A program made the translations under genes and the position numbers. This document shows, piece by piece, positions 35,645 through 44,621 of a DNA stretch of 64,000 bases; the stretch's first letter is position 1, and every line of letters begins with the position of its first letter. The notes beneath the pieces were generated by a model, which ran no database searches, was not told the origin of the DNA, and saw only the letters and a list, made by a program, of their open reading frames with translations. Source of the DNA: Pseudomonas sp. MM213 (GTDB taxonomy: Bacteria > Pseudomonadota > Gammaproteobacteria > Pseudomonadales > Pseudomonadaceae); the NCBI RefSeq assembly GCF_020423045.1, contig NZ_CP081943.1:6572001-6636000 (forward strand), in the 5' to 3' direction.

Positions 35645-37054
35645 ATGATCCGCACCTATTTTGATGAGATGTACGATGCCGGCGGCCAGGTCCGCCCGCA
35701 TTATCGGGAGTTTGCCCGTTGGCTGGCCGAAACGCCTGACGAGCTTTTGGCACAACGGCGACGCGAGGCCGATCTGCTGTTTCATCGCGCCGGGATTACT
35801 TTCACGCTCTACGGGGACGAGCAGGGGACAGAGCGCCTGATTCCCTTCGACACCATTCCACGCAGCATCCCCGCCAGTGAATGGCGGATCGTCGAACGCG
35901 GCTGCATCCAGCGGGTCAAGGCGCTGAACATGTTCCTCGCCGACCTCTATCACGAGCAGCGCATCATCAAGGCCGGCATCATCCCGGCCGAACAAGTGCT
36001 GGCCAACGAGCAATACCAGTTGGCGATGCAGGGGCTGGATCTGCACCGGGATATCTATTCCCACATTTCCGGCGTCGATCTGGTGCGCGATGGCGACGGC
36101 ACGTACTACGTGCTCGAAGACAACCTGCGTACACCCAGCGGCGTGAGCTACATGCTCGAAGACCGCAAGATGATGATGCGCCTGTTCCCCGAGTTGTTCT
36201 CGGCCCAGCGCATCGCCCCGATCGACCATTATCCGAACCTGTTGCTCGACACCCTGAAAAGCTCCAGCCACCTCGATAACCCGAGCGTGGTGGTACTGAC
36301 GCCGGGTCGCTTCAACAGCGCGTTTTTCGAGCATGCATTTCTCGCTCGGGAAATGGGCGTGGAGCTGGTGGAAGGCGCGGACCTGTTCGTGCGTGATGAC
36401 AAGGTGTTCATGCGCACCACGGACGGGCCGAAAGCGGTGGATGTGATCTACCGCCGTCTCGACGATGCATTCCTCGATCCGCTGGCGTTCAATCCGGACT
36501 CGATGCTTGGCGTTCCGGGGCTGCTGTCGTCGTACCGCTCGGGCAATGTGGTGCTGGCGAATGCCATCGGCACCGGGGTGGCGGACGATAAGTCGGTGTA
36601 TCCGTTTGTCACCGACATGATCCGTTTCTACCTCGACGAAGAGCCGATCCTGAAGAACGTTCCGACGTTCCAGTGTCGTAATCCCTCCGAACTGTCCCAC
36701 GTGCTGGCCAATCTTCCAGAACTGGTGGTCAAGGAAACCCAGGGCTCCGGCGGCTACGGAATGTTGGTGGGACCGGCGGCGACGGCGGCGGAAATCGAAT
36801 CCTTCCGCGAGCGAATCAAGGCCAAGCCCCACGCGTATATCGCGCAACCGACGTTGTCCCTGTCGACCTGCCCGACCTTTGTCGAAAACGGCATCGCCCC
36901 ACGCCACATCGACCTGCGTCCGTTTGTATTGTCTGGCCGCGAAACCCGGGTTGTGCCCGGCGGTTTGACCCGTGTCGCCCTGCGTGAAGGCTCCCTGGTG
37001 GTGAATTCCTCCCAGGGCGGCGGAACCAAGGACACCTGGGTGGTCGAGGATTGA
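35645..37054 (+). CDS. Circularly permuted ATP-grasp protein (COG2308 type)
   Basis: A 469-residue protein of the circularly permuted ATP-grasp group (PF04174/PF14403). Signature segments are YYVLEDNLRTPSGVSYMLE (metal/ATP site), VVKETQGSGGYGMLVGP (nucleotide-binding lysine and glycine loop) and HIDLRPFVLSG. Such proteins probably form amide or peptide bonds, but no substrate is known. I chose ATG 35645 because AAGGAG sits six bases before it; the open frame begins earlier at GTG 35555 without a ribosome site. It is followed after 12 bases by the alpha-E gene and then the transglutaminase, a conserved trio. Confidence 0.88.
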   Translation: MIRTYFDEMYDAGGQVRPHYREFARWLAETPDELLAQRRREADLLFHRAGITFTLYGDEQGTERLIPFDTIPRSIPASEWRIVERGCIQRVKALNMFLADLYHEQRIIKAGIIPAEQVLANEQYQLAMQGLDLHRDIYSHISGVDLVRDGDGTYYVLEDNLRTPSGVSYMLEDRKMMMRLFPELFSAQRIAPIDHYPNLLLDTLKSSSHLDNPSVVVLTPGRFNSAFFEHAFLAREMGVELVEGADLFVRDDKVFMRTTDGPKAVDVIYRRLDDAFLDPLAFNPDSMLGVPGLLSSYRSGNVVLANAIGTGVADDKSVYPFVTDMIRFYLDEEPILKNVPTFQCRNPSELSHVLANLPELVVKETQGSGGYGMLVGPAATAAEIESFRERIKAKPHAYIAQPTLSLSTCPTFVENGIAPRHIDLRPFVLSGRETRVVPGGLTRVALREGSLVVNSSQGGGTKDTWVVED

Positions 37055-37066
37055 AGGAAGCCTGCC

Positions 37067-38016
37067 ATGTTAAGTAGAACTGCCTCGGATTTGTATTGGA
37101 TGTCGCGTTACCTGGAGCGGGCGGAAAACCTCGCACGGATGCTCGACATCAGTTATTCGCTGTCGCTGATGCCGCAGGATGGCCGCGGTGACGGTCTGCA
37201 CGAACTCGCCATGCCACTGCTGATCACTGGCACCCTGGACGATTACCTCGAACGCCACGGCGAGTTGCATGCCGAACGGCTGCTGCACTTTTTGCCCTGG
37301 ACGCAGCCAACCCGGCGAGCATCTACAGCTGCCTCGGTTCGGCGCGGGCCAGTGCGCATGCCGTGCGGGGGCGAATTACCGCGGACATGTGGGAAAACAT
37401 CAACGCCACCTGGCTGGAAATTCGCGGCATCGCCGATCAAGGCTTGAGTCGCTACGGCATGAGTCGTTTCTGCGAGTGGATCAAGGAACGTTCTCACCTG
37501 TTTCGCGGCGCGTCCTACGGCACGATCATGCGTAACGATGCGTTCCGGTTTATTCGTCTGGGCACTTTCATCGAAAGGGCGGACAACACCTTGCGCCTGC
37601 TCGATGCTCGCTACGAAATGGCGGGCGATCAGGCCGAAGCGGTCAGCGACGGTACGGCTCACGCCTATTACCAGTGGAGTGCCTTGTTGCGGGCGTTGTC
37701 GTCGTTCGAGGCCTACACCGAAATCTACCGCGACGCGCCCGGTGCCCGGCATGTGGCCGAGCTGCTGTTGCTGCGCGCCGATGTCCCGCGATCCCTGCGC
37801 GCGTGCACCGAAGAAATCGACCAGATCCTCGCTCAACTGCCGGGGGCCAATGGTCGTCCTGCGCAACGTCTGGCCGCCGAGATGGACGCACGCCTGCGCT
37901 ACACCGGCATCAACGAAATTCTCGACGAAGGCCTGCACGCCTGGCTGACCGAGTTCATCCCGCTGGTGCGCCAGTTGGGTAACGCCATACACAGTTCCTA
38001 CCTGGAGGCTGCATGA
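37067..38016 (+). pseudogene. Alpha-E domain protein, interrupted by an apparent frameshift
   Basis: The reading frame starts at ATG 37067 (MLSRTASDLYWMSRYLERAE) and matches the alpha-E (DUF403, COG2307) family to about residue 75 (ERLLHF). It then shifts: the expected ALDAANPASIYSCL and the rest (ITADMWENINATWLE, IERADNTLRLLDARYEM) continue in another frame to 38016. The shift falls at a run of five T (37289-37293), where six would restore a 316-residue protein. It is either a real loss of function or a homopolymer sequencing error. The distal frame ends in an ATGA overlap with the transglutaminase gene, so the operon layout is otherwise intact. Confidence 0.85.
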
Positions 38017-38828
38017 GACTTTCCATTAGCCACGAGACCACCTATCACTATGAAGATCAGGTGCGGGCGAGCATCCAGTACCTGCGACTGACCCCTCACG
38101 ACAGCGAGCGCCAGCACGTGCTCAGCTGGCAGCTCGACCTGCCGCGCCCGGTGCGTGCGCAACTCGATCCGTTCGGCAACATCCTGCACGTGCTGACCAT
38201 GGATGAGCCGCATGAAGCGATCATCATCGGCGCCCGTGGCCAGGTCGACATCGACGAACTGCGTGAAGCCGAGCACGAGAGCCAGTCGGCGCTGCCGTTC
38301 CTGCGCTTCACGCGCCTGACCGAGGCCGACGAAGCCTTGCGTGAGTTCGCCGAGAAGGCGTGCAAAAAGCGCCGGGACCGCGCGGCATTGATCGACTTGA
38401 TGCATGGCCTGAATTCGCACATGACCTACACGCCGGGCTCCACCGAAGTGGACACCAGCGCCGCGCAAGCCTTCGCCGGGCGTTCGGGTGTCTGTCAGGA
38501 CCACACCCACGCGTTTCTCGCCTGCGCCCGCAGCCTGGGCATTCCGTCGCGTTATGTGTCGGGCTATTTGTACAGCGAGAACAGCGAGCATCTGGCCAGC
38601 CACGCGTGGGCGGAAGCCTGGCTGGATGACGCGTGGTACAGCTTTGACGTGACCAATGAACTGGCGCGACCGGAGCGGCATTTGAAACTGGCGGTGGGCC
38701 TGGATTACCTGGATGCCTGCCCGGTACGCGGGATGCGTCGGGGCGGCGGGTGCGAGCAGATGCACGCAAAGGTGTTTGTGTCGCCGACACCGATGCCGAT
38801 GCCGGTGATTTCAGTCCAGCAGCAATAG
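38013..38828 (+). CDS. Transglutaminase-family protein (COG1305)
   Basis: A 271-residue protein. The N-terminal beta domain begins MRLSISHETTYHYED. The papain-like core carries Cys in GRSGVCQDHTHAFLACAR, His in SHAWAEAWLDD and Asp in SFDVTNE, a complete catalytic triad. Family members act as proteases or cross-linking enzymes. The start overlaps the end of the alpha-E frame (ATGA). In other bacteria, the ATP-grasp/alpha-E/transglutaminase trio often precedes a proteasome-like Anbu gene; none follows here. Confidence 0.88.
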   Translation: MRLSISHETTYHYEDQVRASIQYLRLTPHDSERQHVLSWQLDLPRPVRAQLDPFGNILHVLTMDEPHEAIIIGARGQVDIDELREAEHESQSALPFLRFTRLTEADEALREFAEKACKKRRDRAALIDLMHGLNSHMTYTPGSTEVDTSAAQAFAGRSGVCQDHTHAFLACARSLGIPSRYVSGYLYSENSEHLASHAWAEAWLDDAWYSFDVTNELARPERHLKLAVGLDYLDACPVRGMRRGGGCEQMHAKVFVSPTPMPMPVISVQQQ

Positions 38829-38847
38829 GTCTGTTCGCCGCAAAAAC

Positions 38848-38939
38848 CTGTGGGAGCGAGCCTGCTCGCGATAGCGGTCTGTCTGTCACATTCATGTTGA
38901 ATGTGCCACCGTCATCGCGAGCAGGCTCGCTCCCACATG
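38848..38939. repeat. REP pair (BIME), GAGCGAGCCTGCTCGCGA type
   Basis: Arms at 38848-38873 and 38912-38938, with an 8-bp inner inverted repeat (CACATTCA with TGAATGTG). It separates the convergent transglutaminase and cytochrome genes. Confidence 0.85.
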
Positions 38940-38948
38940 GAAATAGTG

Positions 38949-39770
38949 TCAGGGCTTGGTTTTGCGCCCGGCCATATGCTTCAAATACCCCACCAACATC
39001 TCCAGATCCCCATCCGGTAAAACCGCCGCCGAAAACCCCGGCATCTTCGCCTGCGGCCACTGCCGCAAACTCTGCGGATCACGGATGTAGCGCTTCAAAA
39101 AGTCCGCCCCGAAATACTCGGTCGGGTTAAACGGAATGTTCAGATCCGGCCCGAATTGCGCATCCCCGGCACCGTTCAATCGATGACACGCCAGACAGTT
39201 CTTCTGGAACAGCGCAAACCCCACATTCACCGGGTCGCCCGCCTTCAGCGCCGGATCCGGCAGCAGGGCAGGGAAGCGCTCGGCCACCGGCGCCATGCGT
39301 TTGATGTCAGCCACTTGAAAGGGCCATTGCTCGGGACTGACATTGCCCGCCTGCGGATCCGTCCACACCAGATAAAACGGCCCGGCACTCGGCTTGTCTG
39401 CCGACAGCGCCGGCCACGGTTTGGCCGGGTCTTCAATCGCCAGCCACGCTCGCGCACCTTGGCTGTTGAGCAACGGCGCGGCAGCCAGTTCGGCAGCAAA
39501 ACCATCCAGTGCCACAGCTTGCAGGTGATCGTCAGGCTTGATGCCGCTCAACAACGCCGCCAGGGGCACGGCGCGATAGCTCATGTCCCGTTTGTAGGAA
39601 ACGTCGTTGGTAATGGTGATGGTCTGAACCAGAGGATGCTTGAGCAACTCCTCGGTCTGCCAGGTGCGGCTGTGTGCGCCCAGCTCCAGGTTCAGCTGTG
39701 CGGCATAAAGGGGCGAGCCGAACAGCAAGGCCCCGAGCAGAATGAGCGTTTTCAACAGATCGCCGTCCAT
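38949..39770 (-). CDS. Periplasmic c-type cytochrome with SUOX-like N-terminal part
   Basis: About 273 residues with an N-terminal signal peptide (LLKTLILLGALLFGSPLYA). Residues about 25-165 look like a molybdopterin-oxidoreductase fold (ITITNDVSYKRDMSYRAVPL) without a visible cofactor cysteine. A C-terminal cytochrome c domain has the haem site CLACH and an axial Met in KMPGF. It is probably a periplasmic electron carrier. The start is uncertain: ATG 39770 or TTG 39755. It lies alone between REP sequence and a tiny membrane peptide gene. Confidence 0.8.
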   Translation of the reverse strand: MDGDLLKTLILLGALLFGSPLYAAQLNLELGAHSRTWQTEELLKHPLVQTITITNDVSYKRDMSYRAVPLAALLSGIKPDDHLQAVALDGFAAELAAAPLLNSQGARAWLAIEDPAKPWPALSADKPSAGPFYLVWTDPQAGNVSPEQWPFQVADIKRMAPVAERFPALLPDPALKAGDPVNVGFALFQKNCLACHRLNGAGDAQFGPDLNIPFNPTEYFGADFLKRYIRDPQSLRQWPQAKMPGFSAAVLPDGDLEMLVGYLKHMAGRKTKP

Positions 39771-39877
39771 GTCGTGGAAGTGCCGCAAAGGTTGGCACAC
39801 CCACGCCGGCCCGGGTAGCGAGCCAGTCACATTTTTAAGAGGCGATGGAAACTGTGCGCCGATTTTTTAATAAAGAC

Positions 39878-39973
39878 TCAGCCGATCACCTTCGTCAGGT
39901 TCGGCAAAATCAACAGCAACGTAGTAGCGAAAAGAATGAGCCCGGCTTGACGTACTTTCGAATGTTTGAACAT
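39878..39973 (-). CDS. Possible 31-residue single-span membrane peptide
   Basis: ATG 39973 follows AAGGCGG at good spacing and encodes MFKHSKVRQAGLILFATTLL, then LILPNLTKVIG: a basic N-terminus and one membrane helix. It lies upstream of the cytochrome gene on the same strand. It is too short for database-independent proof; the ribosome site and the clean hydrophobic pattern are the support. Confidence 0.5.
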   Translation of the reverse strand: MFKHSKVRQAGLILFATTLLLILPNLTKVIG

Positions 39974-40361
39974 GGCTTGACCGCCTTTTTTGTTATTTCC
40001 TGATGCCTGCCTGCATATCTCCATGACGGCAGAGCGTTGCACTTCCTGTAAGGCGAGCGCCTCGGCAAAACCCGACGACAACTTCGCATATGTTCACCTT
40101 AGGGCCCGCGTCACTCGTGACTTAGATCCCTTTCGTATGGAGCGCGCACTTATTGCTTTAAAAAAGGCATGAGGCCTATTGCCAGCTTCTTTGCCGCCCT
40201 TTTGCTAGACATCTCGGTGTCCTGAAACGATCAATCCGGTAGCACACTACCGTCCGTCTGAGCGTGTCCGTCAACGTCAGTGAGCATTGCGGTCATTGAA
40301 TCGGCGGTGGCTCGGCATAAGGTGAGGGCTCAGTATTTTCACCGCCAGGTTCGAGGACGTC
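39974..40361. other. Intergenic region before the thiolase gene
   Basis: About 390 bases without a convincing gene. A short plus-strand open frame (39990-40172) lacks a ribosome site. The region should contain divergent promoters for the membrane peptide and the thiolase operon; I could not assign them. Confidence 0.4.
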
Positions 40362-41567
40362 ATGACCCAAGCTTTGATTTTCGACGCGTTACGCACGCCC
40401 CGTGGCAAGGGCAAGTCCGATGGTGCATTGCACAGTGTCAAACCGGTGAACCTGGTGGCGGGGTTGCTCAAGGCGCTGCAACAGCGCACGGCGCTGGACA
40501 CCAGTCAGGTCGACGACGTGGTGTTGGGCTGTGTGACGCCGGTTGGCGATCAAGGTGCGGACATCGCCAAAACGGCCGCACAGGTGGCCGATTGGGACGT
40601 CAGCGTCGCGGGCGTGCAAATCAACCGCTTCTGCGCGTCAGGGCTGGAGGCCGTCAACCTCGGGGCGATGAAAGTGCGTTCCGGCTTCGAAGACCTGGTG
40701 GTGGTCGGTGGCGTCGAGTCGATGTCACGGGTGCCGATGGGCAGCGATGGCGGCGCCTGGGCGCTGGACCCGGAAACCAATTTGCACAGCCATTTCACCC
40801 CGCAAGGCGTCGGCGCCGATCTGATCGCCACCCTCGAAGGCTTCAGCCGCCAGGACGTCGATGCCTACGCGCTGCACTCCCAGCAAAAAGCGGCGCGGGC
40901 GCGGGCCGACGGTTCGTTCAGCAAATCGCTGGTGCCGGTGCAGGATCAGAACGGCATCATTTTGCTCGATCACGATGAGTTCATTCGCGCCGACTCCACA
41001 CTGGAAGGCTTGGGCAAACTCAAGCCAAGCTTCGAGATGATGGGGCAAATGGGTTTTGACGCCACGGCATTGCGGGTCTACAGCCACGTTGAGCGGATCA
41101 ACCACGTGCACACGCCGGGCAACAGTTCCGGGATCGTCGATGGCGCGGCGTTGATGCTGATCGGCTCCGAAGCCAAGGGGCGTGCGCTCGGCTTGCAGCC
41201 ACGGGCGCGAATCGTCGCCACGGCGGTCACCAGCACCGACCCGACGATCATGCTCACCGGCCCGGCACCGGCCACCCGCAAAGCGCTGGCCAAGGCCGGG
41301 CTGCGGGTCGAAGACATCGACCTGTTCGAGGTCAACGAGGCGTTTGCCTCCGTCGTGTTGAAATTCATCAAGGACATGGCCATCGACCCGGACAAGGTCA
41401 ACGTCAACGGCGGCTCCATCGCCATGGGGCATCCACTGGGTGCTACAGGCTGCGCAATCCTCGGCACGCTGCTCGATGAACTGGAAACCCGGCGCCTGCG
41501 CTTTGGCCTCGCGACCCTGTGCGTCGGCGGCGGCATGGGCATTGCCACCATCATCGAACGCCTCTGA
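40362..41567 (+). CDS. Acetyl-CoA C-acyltransferase (thiolase)
   Basis: A 401-residue thiolase that cleaves 3-ketoacyl-CoA to acetyl-CoA and a shortened acyl-CoA, or runs in reverse. All active-site parts are visible: nucleophile Cys in [12 protein letters not shown], His in [15 protein letters not shown] and the second Cys in [13 protein letters not shown] is also present. GAGG precedes ATG by five bases. It is followed after 25 bases by a FadB-like gene, so the two proteins probably act together in a beta-oxidation branch. Confidence 0.94.
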   Translation: MTQALIFDALRTPRGKGKSDGALHSVKPVNLVAGLLKALQQRTALDTSQVDDVVLGCVTPVGDQGADIAKTAAQVADWDVSVAGVQINRFCASGLEAVNLGAMKVRSGFEDLVVVGGVESMSRVPMGSDGGAWALDPETNLHSHFTPQGVGADLIATLEGFSRQDVDAYALHSQQKAARARADGSFSKSLVPVQDQNGIILLDHDEFIRADSTLEGLGKLKPSFEMMGQMGFDATALRVYSHVERINHVHTPGNSSGIVDGAALMLIGSEAKGRALGLQPRARIVATAVTSTDPTIMLTGPAPATRKALAKAGLRVEDIDLFEVNEAFASVVLKFIKDMAIDPDKVNVNGGSIAMGHPLGATGCAILGTLLDELETRRLRFGLATLCVGGGMGIATIIERL

Positions 41568-41592
41568 GCCACGATTTCAAGGAATTCTCTTC

Positions 41593-43737
41593 ATGACTGA
41601 AGCCATTCGTTACGAAAAAGGGCAGGACCAGATCGTCGTCCTGACCATCGATATGCCGGGCCAGAGCGCCAACACCATGAACGCGGTCTACCGCGAGGCC
41701 ATGGCCGCTTGCGTCGCCCGACTGGTTGCCGAGAAAGACAGCATCGCCGGCGTGATCATCACCTCCGCGAAGAAGACCTTCTTCGCCGGCGGCGACCTCA
41801 ATGAACTGATCAAAGTCGGCAAGCCTGAAGCCAAAGCGTTCTACGACATGGTGCTGACGCTGAAGGGCCAACTGCGCACCCTGGAAACCCTGGGTAAACC
41901 GGTGGTCGCCGCAATCAACGGCGCGGCGCTGGGGGGTGGTTGGGAAATCTGCCTGGCCTGTCATCACCGCGTGGCGCTGGACAATTCATCGGTGCAGCTC
42001 GGCCTGCCGGAAGTCACCCTCGGCCTGTTGCCGGGCGGTGGCGGGGTAGTGCGCATGGTGCGCATGCTCGGTCTGGAGAAGGCCTTGCCGTATCTGCTTG
42101 AAGGCAAGAAAGTCCGCGCGCAACAAGCCTTGCAGGGAGGTTTGATCGATGAGTTGGCGCTGGATCACGATGAGCTGCTGAGCAAGGCGCGCGCCTGGAT
42201 TCTGGCCAACCCGACAGCGGTGCAACGTTGGGATGTGAAGGGCTATCAGATTCCGGGCGGTACGCCGTCGCATCCGAAAGTCGCACAGATGCTGGCGATT
42301 GCACCGTCGATCCTGCGCACTAAAACCCAGGGCTGCATGCCCGCACCAGAGAAGATTCTTTGCGCCGCAGTGGAAGGCGCTCAGGTGGATTTCGACACGG
42401 CGCACCTGATTGAAACCCGCTACTTCACCGAGCTGACCACCGGCCAGATCTCGAAGAACCTGATCGGCACGTTCTGGTTCCAGCTCAACGAAATCAATGC
42501 CGGCGGTTCGCGACCTCAAGGGTGTGCACCTTACGTGACGCGTCGCGTGGGGGTTCTGGGCGCGGGGATGATGGGAGCCGGGATCGCTTTCGTCAGCGCG
42601 TCAGCGGGCATCGAAGTGGTGCTCAAGGACATCAACCTCGCTGCGGCGGAAAAGGGCAAGGCTCATTCGGCGGCGTTGCTGGACAAGAAGATTGCCCGGG
42701 GACAGTTGAGCGTTGAACAGCGGGATGCAGTGCTGGCGCGGATCAAAACCACTGAAAGTGACGCCGACCTGGCCGGTTGCGACCTGATCATTGAAGCCGT
42801 GTTTGAAGACCGTGAGTTGAAAGCCAAAGTCTCTTCAGCCGCACAACAGGTCGTCGGCCCGGACGCGGTGATCGCTTCCAACACCTCGACTCTGCCGATC
42901 AGCGGGCTCGCTACTGCCGTACCGGACCAAAGCAAATTCATCGGCCTGCATTTCTTCAGCCCCGTGGAAAAAATGCCGCTGGTGGAAATCATCAAGGGCG
43001 CCCGCACCAGCGACGAAACCCTGGCCCGCGGTTTCGATTTCGTCCTGCAAATCAAGAAAACCCCGATTGTGGTCAACGACAGCCGCGGCTTCTTTACCTC
43101 ACGGGTGTTCGGCACCTTCACCAACGAAGGCATTGCCATGCTTGGCGAAGGCGTGAGCGCCGCGATGATCGAAACCGAAGCGCGCAAGGCGGGCATGCCC
43201 ATCGGGCCTCTGGCGATCTCCGACGAAGTTTCCCTCAGCCTCATGAGCCATATCCGCCAGCAAACGGCCAAAGACCTGCAAGCGGAAGGGAAACCACTGA
43301 TTGAGCACCCGGCGTTTGCCGTGATTGACTTGCTGCTCAACGAATACAAGCGTCCGGGCAAAGCGGCAGGCGGTGGTTTCTACGAATACCCGGCCGGCGG
43401 CCAGAAGCACTTGTGGCCAGGGCTGAAAAGCCGTTTCGAGAAGGCTGACGGGCAGATTTCACCAAAGGACGTGCGTGATCGCCTGCTGTTCGTGCAAGCC
43501 ATCGAAACCGTGCGTTGCGTGGAGGAGGGCGTGCTGACCTCGACTGCGGATGCCAACGTCGGCTCGATCTTCGGCATTGGTTTCGCGGCCTGGACCGGCG
43601 GCGCGCTGCAGTTCATCAACCAGTACGGCGTGAAGGACTTCGTCGCGCGTGCACAATACCTGGCTGAGCAGTACGGCGAAAGGTTCGCGCCACCCGCGCT
43701 GCTGCTGGAGAAAGCGGCCAAAGGGGAGGTGTTTTAA
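41593..43737 (+). CDS. FadB/FadJ-like enoyl-CoA hydratase / 3-hydroxyacyl-CoA dehydrogenase
   Basis: A 714-residue bifunctional beta-oxidation enzyme. The N-terminal crotonase part (about 1-190) has NGAALGGGWEICLACHHRVA and LPEVTLGLLPGGGG. The NAD-binding dehydrogenase domain starts GVLGAGMMGAGIAF near residue 317, with the catalytic His in LHFFSPVEKMPLVEI and the C-terminal dimerisation domains after it. The start at ATG 41593 is preferred over the longer open frame that overlaps the thiolase gene. It would convert enoyl-CoA to 3-ketoacyl-CoA for the upstream thiolase. Confidence 0.94.
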   Translation: MTEAIRYEKGQDQIVVLTIDMPGQSANTMNAVYREAMAACVARLVAEKDSIAGVIITSAKKTFFAGGDLNELIKVGKPEAKAFYDMVLTLKGQLRTLETLGKPVVAAINGAALGGGWEICLACHHRVALDNSSVQLGLPEVTLGLLPGGGGVVRMVRMLGLEKALPYLLEGKKVRAQQALQGGLIDELALDHDELLSKARAWILANPTAVQRWDVKGYQIPGGTPSHPKVAQMLAIAPSILRTKTQGCMPAPEKILCAAVEGAQVDFDTAHLIETRYFTELTTGQISKNLIGTFWFQLNEINAGGSRPQGCAPYVTRRVGVLGAGMMGAGIAFVSASAGIEVVLKDINLAAAEKGKAHSAALLDKKIARGQLSVEQRDAVLARIKTTESDADLAGCDLIIEAVFEDRELKAKVSSAAQQVVGPDAVIASNTSTLPISGLATAVPDQSKFIGLHFFSPVEKMPLVEIIKGARTSDETLARGFDFVLQIKKTPIVVNDSRGFFTSRVFGTFTNEGIAMLGEGVSAAMIETEARKAGMPIGPLAISDEVSLSLMSHIRQQTAKDLQAEGKPLIEHPAFAVIDLLLNEYKRPGKAAGGGFYEYPAGGQKHLWPGLKSRFEKADGQISPKDVRDRLLFVQAIETVRCVEEGVLTSTADANVGSIFGIGFAAWTGGALQFINQYGVKDFVARAQYLAEQYGERFAPPALLLEKAAKGEVF

Positions 43738-43832
43738 GGGACCGATGACGACTCGTGGGGCTTGCCTTGGGACGGTGTTTCGAGGCAGGCTCTGGGGTGT
43801 GCATTATTCCCATCACGTGTCAGGTATTTTTT

Positions 43833-44555
43833 ATGTCGTTACGCATCTGCATTCTGGAAACCGACATCCTGCGTCCGGAACTGGTCGATCAATATCAGGG
43901 TTACGGGCAGATGTTCCAGCGTCTGTTTTCGCAACAACCCATCGCGGCCGAGTTCACTGTCTACAACGTGATGCAGGGCGAATATCCCAGCGATGATGAG
44001 GCCTTCGACGCCTATCTCGTCACCGGCAGCAAGGCCGATTCCTTCGGCACCGACCCGTGGATTCAAACCCTCAAGGCTTACCTGCTGACCCGCTACGAAC
44101 GCGGCGACAAACTGCTGGGCGTGTGCTTCGGCCATCAGTTGCTGGCGCTGCTGCTGGGCGGCAAGAGCGAGCGTGCGACCCAGGGCTGGGGCGTCGGCAC
44201 CCACAGTTACAAACTCGCCGCCAAGGCGCCATGGATGAGCCCGGTGCGCGAGGAGTTGACGTTGTTAATCAGCCACCAGGACCAAGTGACGTCGCTGCCG
44301 GAAAACGCCACGGTCATCGCTTCCAGCGATTTCTGCCCGTTTGCCGCGTACCACATCAACGACCAGGTGTTGTGCTTCCAGGGGCACCCGGAATTCATTC
44401 ACGATTACTCGCGAGCCTTGCTGGATATTCGTCAGGAAGCGTTGGGCGAGCAGGTGTATACCAAGGGCATGGCGAGCCTTGAGCATGAGCATCATGGCGC
44501 GACCGTTGCGGAGTGGATGATGCGGTTTGTGGCGCATAAACCACAGTCGGTGTGA
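43833..44555 (+). CDS. Class I glutamine amidotransferase-like protein
   Basis: A 240-residue stand-alone amidotransferase domain (GuaA-N type). The nucleophile Cys is in LGVCFGHQLLALLLGG and the His-Glu pair in FQGHPEF. The start at 43833 (MSLRICILETD) is preferred to upstream open sequence. It resembles the YfeJ/gamma-glutamyl-amine hydrolase group rather than a biosynthetic GATase, since no synthetase partner is adjacent. The substrate is unknown. Confidence 0.85.
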   Translation: MSLRICILETDILRPELVDQYQGYGQMFQRLFSQQPIAAEFTVYNVMQGEYPSDDEAFDAYLVTGSKADSFGTDPWIQTLKAYLLTRYERGDKLLGVCFGHQLLALLLGGKSERATQGWGVGTHSYKLAAKAPWMSPVREELTLLISHQDQVTSLPENATVIASSDFCPFAAYHINDQVLCFQGHPEFIHDYSRALLDIRQEALGEQVYTKGMASLEHEHHGATVAEWMMRFVAHKPQSV

Positions 44556-44572
44556 AGTTAAAAGCCTTGCTC

Positions 44573-44598
44573 CTGTAGGAGCGAGGCTTGCCCGCGAA
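44573..44598. repeat. Single REP element
   Basis: One arm only (GTAGGAGCGAGGCTTGCCCG followed by CGAA), the sole unpaired REP in the window, between the convergent amidotransferase and corA genes. Confidence 0.8.
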
Positions 44599-44621
44599 TT
44601 TCACAGACGCCGCGGTGTTGG

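Noticed and set aside
35450..36907. 485-codon minus-strand open frame
   Set aside because: Antisense to the ATP-grasp gene, whose motifs and ribosome site are clear.
39990..40172. 60-codon plus-strand open frame
   Set aside because: No ribosome site, no domain; crosses the likely promoter region of the thiolase operon.
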